A program made the translations under genes and the position numbers. Below are positions 40,144 to 49,130 of a stretch of DNA of 64,000 bases, piece after piece. Positions within the stretch are counted from its first letter, which is position 1; every line of letters begins with the position of its first letter. Source of the stretch: Myxococcales bacterium (lineage in GTDB: Bacteria; Myxococcota; Polyangia; Nannocystales; Nannocystaceae); NCBI GenBank assembly GCA_016793465.1, contig JAEUJW010000028.1:44830-108829 (forward strand), read 5' to 3'. Below the pieces are notes generated by a model. It was not told where the DNA came from and made no database searches. It saw nothing but the letters and a program-made list of their open reading frames with translations.

Positions 40144-41665
40144 CCTGCCACACCGCGAGCACCGCGTGCTCGTGCTCGCCCCGACCGGCCGCGACGCGTC
40201 CAACAGCGTCGCCGTGCTCGCCAGGGCGGACATCGAGTGCACGGCCTGCCGCAGCATCGCCGACCTGTGCGCCGAGATCGGCGCGGGCGCGGCGGTCGTG
40301 CTGCTGACCGAGGAGTCGCTCGCGCTCGACAGGACCGGCGCGCTCGCCGAGGTGATCGCCCGCCAGCCCTCGTGGTCCGACCTGCCGGTGGTGGTCCTGA
40401 CCCGCGGCGGCCCCGAGTCGCCGGTCGCCACCCGGGCGATCGCCACCCTCGGCAACGTCATCCTGCTCGAGCGGCCCATCCGCATCTTCACCCTCGTCAG
40501 CGCGACCCGCACCGCCCTGCGCGCCCGGCGGAAGCAGTACCAGCTGCGCGCCCAGGTCGCCCAGCTGCGCCGCGCCGACACCCTGAAGGACGAGTTCCTG
40601 GCCACCCTCGCCCACGAGCTGCGCAACCCCCTCGCCCCGATCCGCAGCGGCCTGCAGGTGCTGCGCCTCGGGCCCACCGACGCCGTCGCCGCCCGCACGC
40701 GCGAGGTGATGGAGCGGCAGGTCGCGCACATGGTCCGCCTGCTCGACGACCTGCTCGACGTCTCGCGCATCAGCCGCGGCAAGCTCGAGCTGCAGCGCGC
40801 CCCGGTCGAGCTGCGCGCCGTCGTCGACAGCGCGCTCGAGACCTGCCGCCCGCTCGTCGACGCCGCCCGCCACACGCTGACCGTCGACCTGCCGGCCGCG
40901 CCGGTGCTGCTGTACGCCGACCTGACCCGCCTGTCCCAGGTCGTCAGCAACGTCCTGATCAACGCCGCCCGCTACACGCCGGACGGCGGACACATCGCCC
41001 TGCGCGCCCGCTGCGAGGGCCGCGAGGTGGTCGTGGCGGTCAGCGACAACGGCGTCGGGATCCCCGCGGCGCTGCACGACCAGGTGTTCGAGATGTTCGC
41101 CCAGATCGACCACGGCGGCGGCCCCGCGCAGCGCGGGCTCGGCATCGGCCTCGCGCTGGTCAAGCGCCTGCTCGAGCTGCACGGCGGGTCGATCGGCCTG
41201 ACCAGCCCGGGCCCCGGGCGCGGCAGCACGTTCACCCTGCGCCTCCCGCTCGCCGACGCCGACGCCCCCCGCCCCGCTCCCGACCGGTCCCCGAGCGAAC
41301 GCGCCGGCGCCCGCCTGCGCGTGCTCGTCGTCGACGACAACACCGACGCCGCCCACACCCTGGCGACCATGCTCACCCTCGTCGGCCACGAGGCCCGCAC
41401 CGCCCACGACGGCCCCGCGGGCCTCGCGGCCGCCCGCGAGCTTCGCCCCGACGTCGTCCTCCTCGACATCGGCATGCCCGGCATGGACGGCTACCAGGTC
41501 GCCGAGCGCCTGCAGGCCGACGCGCGCCCGCCCGTGATCGTCGCCCTGACCGGGTGGGGCTCCGCGCGCGACCACCAGCGCAGCAAGCAGGCCGGCTTCG
41601 CCGACCACCTGACCAAGCCGGTCGACGCCGACCGCCTGCTCGCGCTGCTCGACCGCCTGCGCTGA
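40130..41665 (+). CDS. Hybrid histidine kinase with pseudo-receiver and receiver
   Basis: The 511-aa protein starts with a receiver-like domain (about 10-130) in which the usual phospho-acceptor Asp appears absent (VVLLTEESLA in its place). Then come HisKA (TLAHELRNPLAP, H162), HATPase (NVLINAARYTPDGG, DNGVGIP, GLGIGLALV) and a full C-terminal receiver (DDN, then VVLLDIGMPGMDGY). No membrane segment was seen, so it is cytoplasmic. The 14-bp overlap with the KaiC-like gene suggests it acts on, or with, that ATPase. Confidence 0.9.
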   Translation: MSPPDLPHREHRVLVLAPTGRDASNSVAVLARADIECTACRSIADLCAEIGAGAAVVLLTEESLALDRTGALAEVIARQPSWSDLPVVVLTRGGPESPVATRAIATLGNVILLERPIRIFTLVSATRTALRARRKQYQLRAQVAQLRRADTLKDEFLATLAHELRNPLAPIRSGLQVLRLGPTDAVAARTREVMERQVAHMVRLLDDLLDVSRISRGKLELQRAPVELRAVVDSALETCRPLVDAARHTLTVDLPAAPVLLYADLTRLSQVVSNVLINAARYTPDGGHIALRARCEGREVVVAVSDNGVGIPAALHDQVFEMFAQIDHGGGPAQRGLGIGLALVKRLLELHGGSIGLTSPGPGRGSTFTLRLPLADADAPRPAPDRSPSERAGARLRVLVVDDNTDAAHTLATMLTLVGHEARTAHDGPAGLAAARELRPDVVLLDIGMPGMDGYQVAERLQADARPPVIVALTGWGSARDHQRSKQAGFADHLTKPVDADRLLALLDRLR

Positions 41666-41747
41666 GCGCGTGCCGGCCCGCGCACAAACATCGCCCCGCG
41701 CGGGCGCCGGCCCGCTGGTCTCGGTGTATCGTCGCCGCGCGAGGCCG

Positions 41748-43226
41748 ATGACCTTCCCGTTCGACAACACCTACGCCCGCCTGCCCGAGCGCTTCTACAC
41801 CCGCGTCCCGCCCACCCCGGTCCGCGACCCGCAGGTCATCGCGGTCAACCGCCCGCTCGCGGCCCTGCTCGGCCTCGACGCCGATCTGCTGGCGTCGCCC
41901 GAGGGCGCGCGCGTGCTCGCCGGCAACCTCGTGCCGGCCGGCGCCGAGCCGATCGCCCTGGCCTACGCCGGGCACCAGTTCGGCCACTTCGCCGGCCAGC
42001 TCGGCGACGGCCGGGCGATCCTCCTCGGCGAGCTCGTCGGCGCCGACGGCCGCCGCCGCGACATCCAGCTGAAGGGCTCGGGCCGCACCCCCTACTCGCG
42101 CGGCGGCGACGGAAGGGCCGCCCTCGGCCCCGTGCTCCGCGAGTACATCGTCAGCGAGGCCATGCACGCCCTCGGCGTGCCGACCACCCGCACGCTCGCC
42201 GCCGTGACCACCGGCGAGCCGGTCCGCCGCGAGACCCTGCTGCCCGGCGCCGTGCTCACCCGCGTCGCCGCCAGCCACCTGCGCGTCGGCACCTTCGAGT
42301 ACCTCGCCATGCGCCGCGACGAGGAGGGCATCCGGCTGCTCACAGCCTACGCCCTCCGGCGCCACTACCCCGACGCGCGCGGAGCCCCCGGCGGCGAGGC
42401 CCTCGCCCTGCTCGCGCAGGTCGTCGGCGCCCAGGCCGAGCTCGTGGCCCGCTGGCTCGGCCTCGGCTTCGTGCACGGGGTGATGAACACCGACAACACC
42501 GCGATCTCCGGCGAGACCATCGACTACGGCCCGTGCGCCTTCCTCGACGAGTACCACCCCGGCAAGACCTTCAGCTCGATCGACCACCAGGGCCGCTACG
42601 CGTTCGCCAACCAGCCGCGCATCGCCCTGTGGAACCTGACCCGCCTCGCCGAGACCCTGCTGCCCGCCATCGACCCCGACCGCGACCGCGCGGTCGCCCT
42701 CGCCAGCGAGCAGCTCGAGGCCTTCTCCGGGCGCTTCTCCGCCGCCCACGAAACAATCCTGCGCGCCAAGCTCGGCCTCGCCGGCTCCGAGCCCGCGGAC
42801 CTCGAGCTGCTCGCCGACCTGTTCGAACGCATGACCGCCGACGAGGTCGACCACACCCTGTTCTTCCGCCGCCTGTGCGCCGCCGCCGAGGACCCTTCGC
42901 ACGACCCCAATCTCGCCGCGCTGTTCATCAAAGACCCCGACGCCTACGCGCCCTGGGCCGCGGCGTGGCGCGCCCGCCTGCAGCGCGACCCGACGTCCCC
43001 CGCCGACCGCGCCGCCGCCATGCGCCGCGTCAACCCGGCCTTCATCCCCCGCAACCACCGCATCGAGCAGATCATCGCCGCCGCCGTCACCGCCGGCGAC
43101 TACGCCCCCTTCGAGACGTTTAATAAGATCCTCGCCCGCCCCTACGACGACCAGCCCGAGCACGCCGACTGGGCCGCCCCGCCGCTCCCCGAACAGCGCG
43201 TCTGCGAGACCTTCTGCGGCACCTGA
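41748..43226 (+). CDS. selO: SelO/YdiU protein adenylyltransferase (UPF0061)
   Basis: The 492-aa protein matches SelO: the N-terminal FDNTYARLPERFY, YAGHQFGHFAGQLGDGRA, IQLKGSGRTPYSRGGDGRA, VMNTDNTAISGETIDYGP, and NPAFIPRNHRIEQII. SelO is a pseudokinase that transfers AMP to proteins (AMPylation) and responds to redox stress. It ends CETFCGT, with a Cys near the C-terminus as in bacterial homologs that lack selenocysteine. The ATG at 41748 is the usual start. Confidence 0.95.
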   Translation: MTFPFDNTYARLPERFYTRVPPTPVRDPQVIAVNRPLAALLGLDADLLASPEGARVLAGNLVPAGAEPIALAYAGHQFGHFAGQLGDGRAILLGELVGADGRRRDIQLKGSGRTPYSRGGDGRAALGPVLREYIVSEAMHALGVPTTRTLAAVTTGEPVRRETLLPGAVLTRVAASHLRVGTFEYLAMRRDEEGIRLLTAYALRRHYPDARGAPGGEALALLAQVVGAQAELVARWLGLGFVHGVMNTDNTAISGETIDYGPCAFLDEYHPGKTFSSIDHQGRYAFANQPRIALWNLTRLAETLLPAIDPDRDRAVALASEQLEAFSGRFSAAHETILRAKLGLAGSEPADLELLADLFERMTADEVDHTLFFRRLCAAAEDPSHDPNLAALFIKDPDAYAPWAAAWRARLQRDPTSPADRAAAMRRVNPAFIPRNHRIEQIIAAAVTAGDYAPFETFNKILARPYDDQPEHADWAAPPLPEQRVCETFCGT

Positions 43227-43357
43227 CGCGGACCCGTGACCTGGCCCGAAGACCAGGCGCTTGACGGCGCCGCGCACGGCGGTGCGCCGTGAGGCGCGGG
43301 CGCGCGCTGTTATGCGGCTGTTAGGATCCCCCGGCGTCGGCGCGGCACTCCCGGAGC

Positions 43358-45607
43358 ATGCGAAGCGCAGACGTGCTGGTGGTCGTGCTGGTCGCTCCCG
43401 GGTGCGTGGGGGGCGGCGGGCGCGAGTTGGGAGCGGCGACGACGGGTGACGCGAGCGGGTCGAGCGCGACCGGGGCGGTCGAACCGACGGGCGCCCCGGG
43501 CGAGGCCGATACAGCGGCGGGCGAGGCGACGAGCGAGGCGGGGTCGATGGCCGTCGAGCTGGTGGTCGAGGGCGTGGAGCCGACGCTGGTGGACCCCGCG
43601 GGCGGGTCGCTGCTGGTGGTGCGCGGGGCCGGGTTCGCCGGGGGCGTGACGGTCCAGATCGGCGGGCTCGCGGCCGCGGCGGAGGTCGTGGCGGACGACG
43701 AGCTGCGGGTGGTCAGCCCGCCGCTCGCGGACGTGACGACGGCCGACGTCGAGGTCGCGCGCGACGGGCAGGCCGCGACGTGGAGCGCGCTCGAGGTGTG
43801 GAGCCCGACCGCGATCGCGGGCGCGCGGGTGTTCGACGCGGCCCACGCCGTGAGCGCCGGCGACGAGGAGGTGACCTACGAGTGGCAGCGGCTGACCGCG
43901 AGCATCGGCGACGACTGGCGGGTCCGCGACGGCAACACGTTGACGTGGCTGCCGTCGCGCGGGCGCTTCATCATGGTCGGCGGGTGGAACGGCGAGCTGG
44001 TGCCGGACGGCTTCAGCACCGTGGGGCCCGACGCCTACCCGCCGGAGAGCACCAGCGACGAGGTGTGGTCGTCGGCCGACGGCGTGACGTGGACGCTCGA
44101 CCTGCCGCACCTGCACGGGCAGTTCGAACGGCGCCACAGCCACAACACCGTGCTGTGGCAGGACAAGCTGTGGATGATCGGCGGCGATCATCACCAGGGG
44201 TTTTACAACCATGATGTCGTGTCGAGCGCGGACGGGCTGACGTGGACGGTCGAGCTCGGGCCGGGCACGACGGAGCCGCCGTGGAGCGAGCGGGCGCTGC
44301 AGATCTCCGGGGTCTACGACGGCAAGCTGTGGACCGGCGGCGGGCAGGAGGTCACCGGCGAGGTCGAGACGCAGGTGCTGCACAACGACGTGTGGAGCAG
44401 CGAGGACGGCGTGAACTGGCAGCAGGTCGCCGCCGACGCGCCGGCCAGCGACACGCGCTGGCGCGGGTGCGGCGCGGTCGACGGGTTCGTCGAGTTCAAG
44501 GGGCGCATGTGGCTGGTCGGGTGCGCGCGCCACCGCGACGACGCCGCCGGCCACGAGGTCTACGCGGAGGTGTGGTCGACGACCGACGGCGCGACGTGGA
44601 CGCGGCACGCGGACCCGCCGTGGACCGGCAAGATCTGGCACAACGTCGTGGTCTGGCAGGGGCACCTCTGGGCGCTGTTCGGGTTCACCTACGGCGACCC
44701 CGCCCACGGGCTGCCGGTCGGCAACGCCGGCGAGGCCTGGTACTCGGCCGACGGCGAGACCTGGAAGGCGCTGCCGTTCGACCTGCCCGTGCCGGGCTCG
44801 CACGCGCAGGGCGTGGCCGTCACCGACGACGCGCTGGTCTACGCCGGCGGCAACTACTCGTTCGGCTTCGGCGCCGGGCTCGACAGGTCGGCGTGGCGGC
44901 TGGTGCCGGTCCGCGGCGCGGCCGTCGACGCGTGGGCCGACCGCGGCGGGCTCGGGCTGGAGGTCACGCGCCCGCCCGGCGCCGCGGCGCCGCTCCTGGT
45001 GGCCGACGCGTTCGGGGCCGGGCGCCCGGGGCTGCACTTCGACGGCTCGACGGCGATCCTGACGCTCAGCGAGGACGGCGTGGAGGTCACGGACCCGGCG
45101 ACCGCGGGCTACTCGCTGTTCTGGGTCGCGCGCACGCCGTACTCGCCGCCGCCGTACGGGTGGATCGAGGCGTTCAATCCGGCGAGCACGGTGGTCGGCG
45201 GGACCTACCCGCCGAGCGCGTCCGCGGGCTTCACCGACGGCGCGCTCAGCTACGTCCACCGCAGCGACGCGCTCGACGAGAACATGGCGCCGATCTGGGA
45301 GGTCGTGCACGTCGGCGCGGGGCTGCAGGCGCAGGCGGACGGCGTGCACACGGTCGGCCTCACGCACGCGCAGGACGGCGCGCTGACCGCGTACATCGAC
45401 GGCGCGAGCGAGCCTGCGGGCAGCCTCGCGTTCGCCGACGGCAAGGGCTGGAGCCGCCTCGGCGGCGGGCTCGACGGGCCCGGCGAGGGCCCGATCAACC
45501 GCTTCGCGGGCTCGCTGGGGGCCGTGGTGATCGTGCCCGACGTCGTCGACGCGGCCGACGCGTCGCGCCTGCACGCGTGGGCCCGCGGCCGCTTCGGCGC
45601 GCCGTGA
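43358..45607 (+). CDS. Lipoprotein with IPT/TIG, Kelch-like and LamG-like parts
   Basis: The 749-aa protein has a lipobox signal (VLVVVLVAPGC) and a Gly/Ser/Thr-rich linker. Residues ~70-145 look like an IPT/TIG domain (VEPTLVDPAGGSLLVVRGAGF). Repeated blades with W-S-x-DG-x-TW follow: VWSSADGVTWTL, VSSADGLTWTV, VWSSEDGVNWQ and VWSTTDGATWT (Kelch/BNR type). The C-terminal ~220 residues resemble a LamG/concanavalin fold. It is probably surface-exposed with a carbohydrate-binding role; no catalytic residues were seen. Confidence 0.78.
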   Translation: MRSADVLVVVLVAPGCVGGGGRELGAATTGDASGSSATGAVEPTGAPGEADTAAGEATSEAGSMAVELVVEGVEPTLVDPAGGSLLVVRGAGFAGGVTVQIGGLAAAAEVVADDELRVVSPPLADVTTADVEVARDGQAATWSALEVWSPTAIAGARVFDAAHAVSAGDEEVTYEWQRLTASIGDDWRVRDGNTLTWLPSRGRFIMVGGWNGELVPDGFSTVGPDAYPPESTSDEVWSSADGVTWTLDLPHLHGQFERRHSHNTVLWQDKLWMIGGDHHQGFYNHDVVSSADGLTWTVELGPGTTEPPWSERALQISGVYDGKLWTGGGQEVTGEVETQVLHNDVWSSEDGVNWQQVAADAPASDTRWRGCGAVDGFVEFKGRMWLVGCARHRDDAAGHEVYAEVWSTTDGATWTRHADPPWTGKIWHNVVVWQGHLWALFGFTYGDPAHGLPVGNAGEAWYSADGETWKALPFDLPVPGSHAQGVAVTDDALVYAGGNYSFGFGAGLDRSAWRLVPVRGAAVDAWADRGGLGLEVTRPPGAAAPLLVADAFGAGRPGLHFDGSTAILTLSEDGVEVTDPATAGYSLFWVARTPYSPPPYGWIEAFNPASTVVGGTYPPSASAGFTDGALSYVHRSDALDENMAPIWEVVHVGAGLQAQADGVHTVGLTHAQDGALTAYIDGASEPAGSLAFADGKGWSRLGGGLDGPGEGPINRFAGSLGAVVIVPDVVDAADASRLHAWARGRFGAP

Positions 45608-45628
45608 ACCCGTCACGACCCGAGCTCG

Positions 45629-45680
45629 GCACGAGACCGCGGCACGAGACCGCGGCACGAGACCGCGGCACGAGACCGCG
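45629..45680. repeat. 13-bp direct repeat, four copies
   Basis: The unit gcacgagaccgcg occurs four times in perfect tandem between the IPT lipoprotein and the FG-GAP lipoprotein. The array lies just after the lipoprotein stop and has no coding role. It may be a slippage array or part of an mRNA end. Confidence 0.75.
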
Positions 45681-45802
45681 TCCCTCGTGCGACGAGCTCG
45701 TGGGCCCCTCGCCCGGGGCGGCCCGCTCACGAATCGGCGCCCCGCGCCGGTCAGGCGCGCGCCCGACGGACCGACCGACCGCGGCCGCGTCGCGCCGCGC
45801 CG

Positions 45803-47569
45803 TCACGGGTCCGACAGCACGACGTGGACCTTCGACAGCGAGTTCCCGTCCTGGTAGGCGCGGACCACCATCATGTCGTCGATCCCGTCCTCGTTGAGGT
45901 CGCCGACCGCCACGTCCGTGGCCGCGACGCTGCCGACGACCGTCACGCCGTCGAAGAACAGCCCGGTCCCGTCGCCGCGGAAGACCTGGAGGATCTGGTT
46001 GCCGTCCGTGAAGGTCAGCACGTCGGGGATGTCGTTGCCGTCGAAGTTGCCCATGAAGGCGGTCTCCTGCGGCCAGTCGTCGATCTCGAAGGTGTACAGC
46101 ATGTCCTCGAGCCACGTCGGCGTGCCGTGGCGGACCTGCAGCAGCCCGCTGTTGGGCAGCGCCCGGACCGAGAGCACATCGACGTAGTCGTCCTCGCCGA
46201 GGTGACCGGCCCACACCCAGTAGTCGGCCGAGATCCCGCTCGTCGCCGGGTCGAGCGCGAACTTCGCCGCGCCGTCGCCGTACAGCACCTGGAACACCGA
46301 CCCGTTGCCGGTGCCGCGGCCGATCCAGATGTCGAGGTTGCCGTCGCGGTCGAAGTCGACGAACCCGCACTGGACCGCCCCGTACGTCGGGTCGACCGGG
46401 TACGTGATCATCGGCCCGAAGTTGCCGCCGGCGAGGCCGCGGCGAAAGCCGACCGACTTCGACGCCTGGGTCCCGCACACCGTCAGGTCGAGCCGCCCGT
46501 CGGCGTCGACGTCGCCGAGGTCGAGCCTCCGGCCGACCGCCGAGTCGTAGGCCGCCAGCGCGGTCAGCTTGCCGGTCCCGTCGCCGAGCGCGACCTGGAT
46601 GTCCCCCGTGTCGGAGTTCGGCCCGATCACGTCGAGGTGCCCGTCGAGGTTGAGGTCGACCACGCGGCTCGGGTCGAGCTTCAGGTTCAAGTTCGTCGTC
46701 CACGCGCCGAGGTCGAACGTGCCGTCGCCGCCGCCCGGCCACACGTCGATCTGGGTCTTCGACGCCCTCGCGCCGATGAAGTCGAGGTGCCCGTCCTCGT
46801 TCAGGTCGCCGAGCGCGAGCGCGCGGTAGCTGTCGTACTTCGACACCTCGGCGATCGGCGCGTAGCACAGCATGCCCGGGACCACGACCGCGTCACCGCA
46901 CGCCGCGCTGTTCGTGCACTTCGACGCGTCGTGCGCGCAGCCCGGCGTGCACTGCAGGGCGCCGTACTGGAACCCGAAGTCGTCGCACGTCTTGCCCCCG
47001 AGGTCCGCCCCGTCGCACGCCTCGTCGCCCTCCGCGGCCCCGTCGCCGCACACCGGCCCGCCGCCGGTCGAGCTGCCCTCGCCGGCGCTGCTCGTGCCGC
47101 TGTTCGTGCCGCCGTCGCCCGTCGAGCTGCTCTCGCCGGCGCTGACGCTGACGCCGCCCTCGCTGCTCGTGTCGGCGCTGTCGCTGACCCCGGCCGAGGT
47201 CCCCGACGCCGTCTCGCTCGTCGACGCGCTGCTCGCCGTCTCGCTGGCGCTCGCCGACGTCGCCCCCGCGCTGGTCCCGTCGTCCGTGGCGCTCGCGGCG
47301 CTCGTCGCCCCGCTGCCGGCCGACGCGCTGGCGGTGTCCGTCCCGTTCAGTCCCCCGGTCACTCCGTCGTCGGCGCACACGCCCGCGACGCACTCGAGCC
47401 CCGACAGGCACAGCCCGTCGTCCGTGCACGGACAGCCCGCGAACCCGACCATGCACGCCCCGGTCCCGGTCGAGCCGCCGCCGGCGGTGTTGCCGTCGCT
47501 GACCGCCGCGGTGCTGTCGCCGCACCCCACCCCGAGCAGGACCCACGCGAACCATGTCTGACGCACCAT
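45803..47569 (-). CDS. FG-GAP/VCBS repeat lipoprotein with Cys-rich modules
   Basis: The 588-aa protein has a signal ending in GVGC, then a CPCTDDGLCLSGLEC module, a long Ala/Ser/Thr-rich linker and PVCGDGAAEGDEACDG. From about residue 230 it shows FG-GAP/VCBS-like blades with DLNEDGHLD, DLNLDGHLD, DVDADGRLD, DFDRDGNLD and DLNEDGIDD, calcium-binding D-x-D/N-x-DG loops of an integrin-like propeller. It should be an exported, anchored propeller protein. The Cys modules are like those in the DUF1554 lipoproteins nearby. Confidence 0.88.
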   Translation of the reverse strand: MVRQTWFAWVLLGVGCGDSTAAVSDGNTAGGGSTGTGACMVGFAGCPCTDDGLCLSGLECVAGVCADDGVTGGLNGTDTASASAGSGATSAASATDDGTSAGATSASASETASSASTSETASGTSAGVSDSADTSSEGGVSVSAGESSSTGDGGTNSGTSSAGEGSSTGGGPVCGDGAAEGDEACDGADLGGKTCDDFGFQYGALQCTPGCAHDASKCTNSAACGDAVVVPGMLCYAPIAEVSKYDSYRALALGDLNEDGHLDFIGARASKTQIDVWPGGGDGTFDLGAWTTNLNLKLDPSRVVDLNLDGHLDVIGPNSDTGDIQVALGDGTGKLTALAAYDSAVGRRLDLGDVDADGRLDLTVCGTQASKSVGFRRGLAGGNFGPMITYPVDPTYGAVQCGFVDFDRDGNLDIWIGRGTGNGSVFQVLYGDGAAKFALDPATSGISADYWVWAGHLGEDDYVDVLSVRALPNSGLLQVRHGTPTWLEDMLYTFEIDDWPQETAFMGNFDGNDIPDVLTFTDGNQILQVFRGDGTGLFFDGVTVVGSVAATDVAVGDLNEDGIDDMMVVRAYQDGNSLSKVHVVLSDP

Positions 47570-48000
47570 CGTCGCAGGCTACCAGAAACCGGCCCCGCGC
47601 AGGGCGCCGCGGAGACGACGACGACGACGACCCCGACCGCCTCGAGCCCTCGCCGAGCATCAGCCGCCGCGACTCTTGCAGGTGCACGCGCCTCTGATAC
47701 TGCGGCGGGCCGATCGTCGTCCCGCGCTCGCAGTGCCGGCTTGCGCCCCCGGATGTGTGCGCGCTCGCGTGCACGGGCCCATGCGGCGGTCGCGACCGCC
47801 GTGGGTGCGAGACGAGACGATCCGGCCGAATCCGACGGACACGCGCCGTCCTCGCGGCTCGACGCGCCGACCGCCAGCACCCGCTCGCGAGGCTCGAGCG
47901 GCGACCCCGCCTCCCCGCCGTCAGGCGTGATCCACCTGATCCCTCGGGCCGCATCTGGTTCATCCAGTCGCCGGTCTGGAGGCCGGACGCGAACGCTCTC
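47570..48000. other. Intergenic region without a clear gene
   Basis: This 431-bp gap lies between a DUF1554 lipoprotein stop and the FG-GAP lipoprotein start, both on the minus strand. One minus-strand frame continues from the DUF1554 stop (ITPDGGEAGSPLEPRE) for over 100 codons, but third positions are not clearly coding-like and no ribosome site fits a start. I see no RNA gene, hairpin or repeat. Confidence 0.4.
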
Positions 48001-49107
48001 TCACTGCTCGAAACAATAGAGGCGATACGTATTATTACACTTCCGCTGCTTGCCATCGTAATTCGTCCACCATTTATTGGCCTTCCACGACTCCCAGTCG
48101 ACCTCGGGCTCGTGCGGCAGATGGCTGAGCCCGATGAGCGCGTAGAGCTCCGACCATTCGCTCTCCCAGCCGCCGCAGAAGTCGTCCGGAACATGCGGCG
48201 TCCCGTCGACAGCGGTACCGGTCCAAACAGGGGAGGGGGGAATCGGCGCGCCGAATTCATCGACGCGAATACCGTCGATCGGCCCATCGTTGGCCAGGTC
48301 CGTCAGACTGTCGGCGACAGGATCGCCGGTCCGCAACACGTAGGCCTTGGCGGGCAGCAAGGTGAAGCGGGTAATCGGGCTCTCCGCGCCTGCGGACAGC
48401 CAGGCTTTGTAGGTCTCGTGCCGCGGGAGGTCACCCGCAGCGGCGCGGGCCTGACAGATCTCGTCGGCGGTGTCGAGCCCCCCGAGGTTGCCGCTCAGGA
48501 GGATGCTGGTGGCGAAGACCACGCGCGCATCCCAGACGCAGCCGATCCCGCACGACGCCTTGCCGCCCGAGCTCATGCCGTCACCGTTGGCCGCCCCCTC
48601 GTCGCACAGCTCATCGGGGATCTGAACGATCCCGTCGCCACAGAACCCGTTCGACGTGCAGGCCGGGCTGCAGCCGTTGTGGTCGTCACCGTTGTCTTCG
48701 CCTTCGTCGCACTCCTCGACGCCCTCGTGTACGAGGCCGTCTCCGCACTCCGCGGTCTTACAATCCAACGTGCAGGCTCCGTCGTCGCGATTGGCCGGGC
48801 CCGCGTCGCACTCCTCGCCGGGGTCGACATGAGCGTCACCACAGACCGGCTCGTATCCTGGACCCGTCGTTTCGAGACCGGTTTCACTGACGACAGTCGT
48901 GGTCGCGGTGACAGACCCAGTCATACTTTGTGGTGACTCCCCTGTCTCTGTCGTCGGAGCTGACGAAGTGATCTCCGGGTACTGGCCGGTGCCGGAGCTC
49001 GCCTCGCCGCCGGACGTCTCGCGCCCCGGCACCTCGGCGGGAGCACACGCCGTCACCAGCCAAGCCGGCAGACCTCTGAAGCACAGGCCGAACGCGCGCA
49101 TGTCCAT
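48001..49107 (-). CDS. Lipoprotein with Cys-rich modules and DUF1554 domain
   Basis: The 368-aa protein has a lipoprotein-like signal (LPAWLVTAC) and a Ser/Thr/Gly linker. Three Cys-rich CGD..V..GEECD-like modules follow (PVCGDAHVDPGEECD, AECGDGLVHEGVEECDEG, FCGDGIVQIPDELCDEG). From about residue 195 it carries a DUF1554 (collagen/endostatin-like) domain: GNLGGLDTADEICQARA, YKAWLSAG and RLYCFEQ. It should be exported and surface-bound. Start ATG at 49105-49107 has AAGGGA upstream; an ATG two codons later is possible. Confidence 0.85.
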   Translation of the reverse strand: MDMRAFGLCFRGLPAWLVTACAPAEVPGRETSGGEASSGTGQYPEITSSAPTTETGESPQSMTGSVTATTTVVSETGLETTGPGYEPVCGDAHVDPGEECDAGPANRDDGACTLDCKTAECGDGLVHEGVEECDEGEDNGDDHNGCSPACTSNGFCGDGIVQIPDELCDEGAANGDGMSSGGKASCGIGCVWDARVVFATSILLSGNLGGLDTADEICQARAAAGDLPRHETYKAWLSAGAESPITRFTLLPAKAYVLRTGDPVADSLTDLANDGPIDGIRVDEFGAPIPPSPVWTGTAVDGTPHVPDDFCGGWESEWSELYALIGLSHLPHEPEVDWESWKANKWWTNYDGKQRKCNNTYRLYCFEQ

Positions 49108-49130
49108 AAACCCTGGGTTCCCTTCGTGAC

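Noticed and set aside
47359..47880. Minus-strand frame in the gap after the DUF1554 gene
   Set aside because: It overlaps the FG-GAP lipoprotein start, has no ribosome site or motif, and its third-position GC drops along its length.
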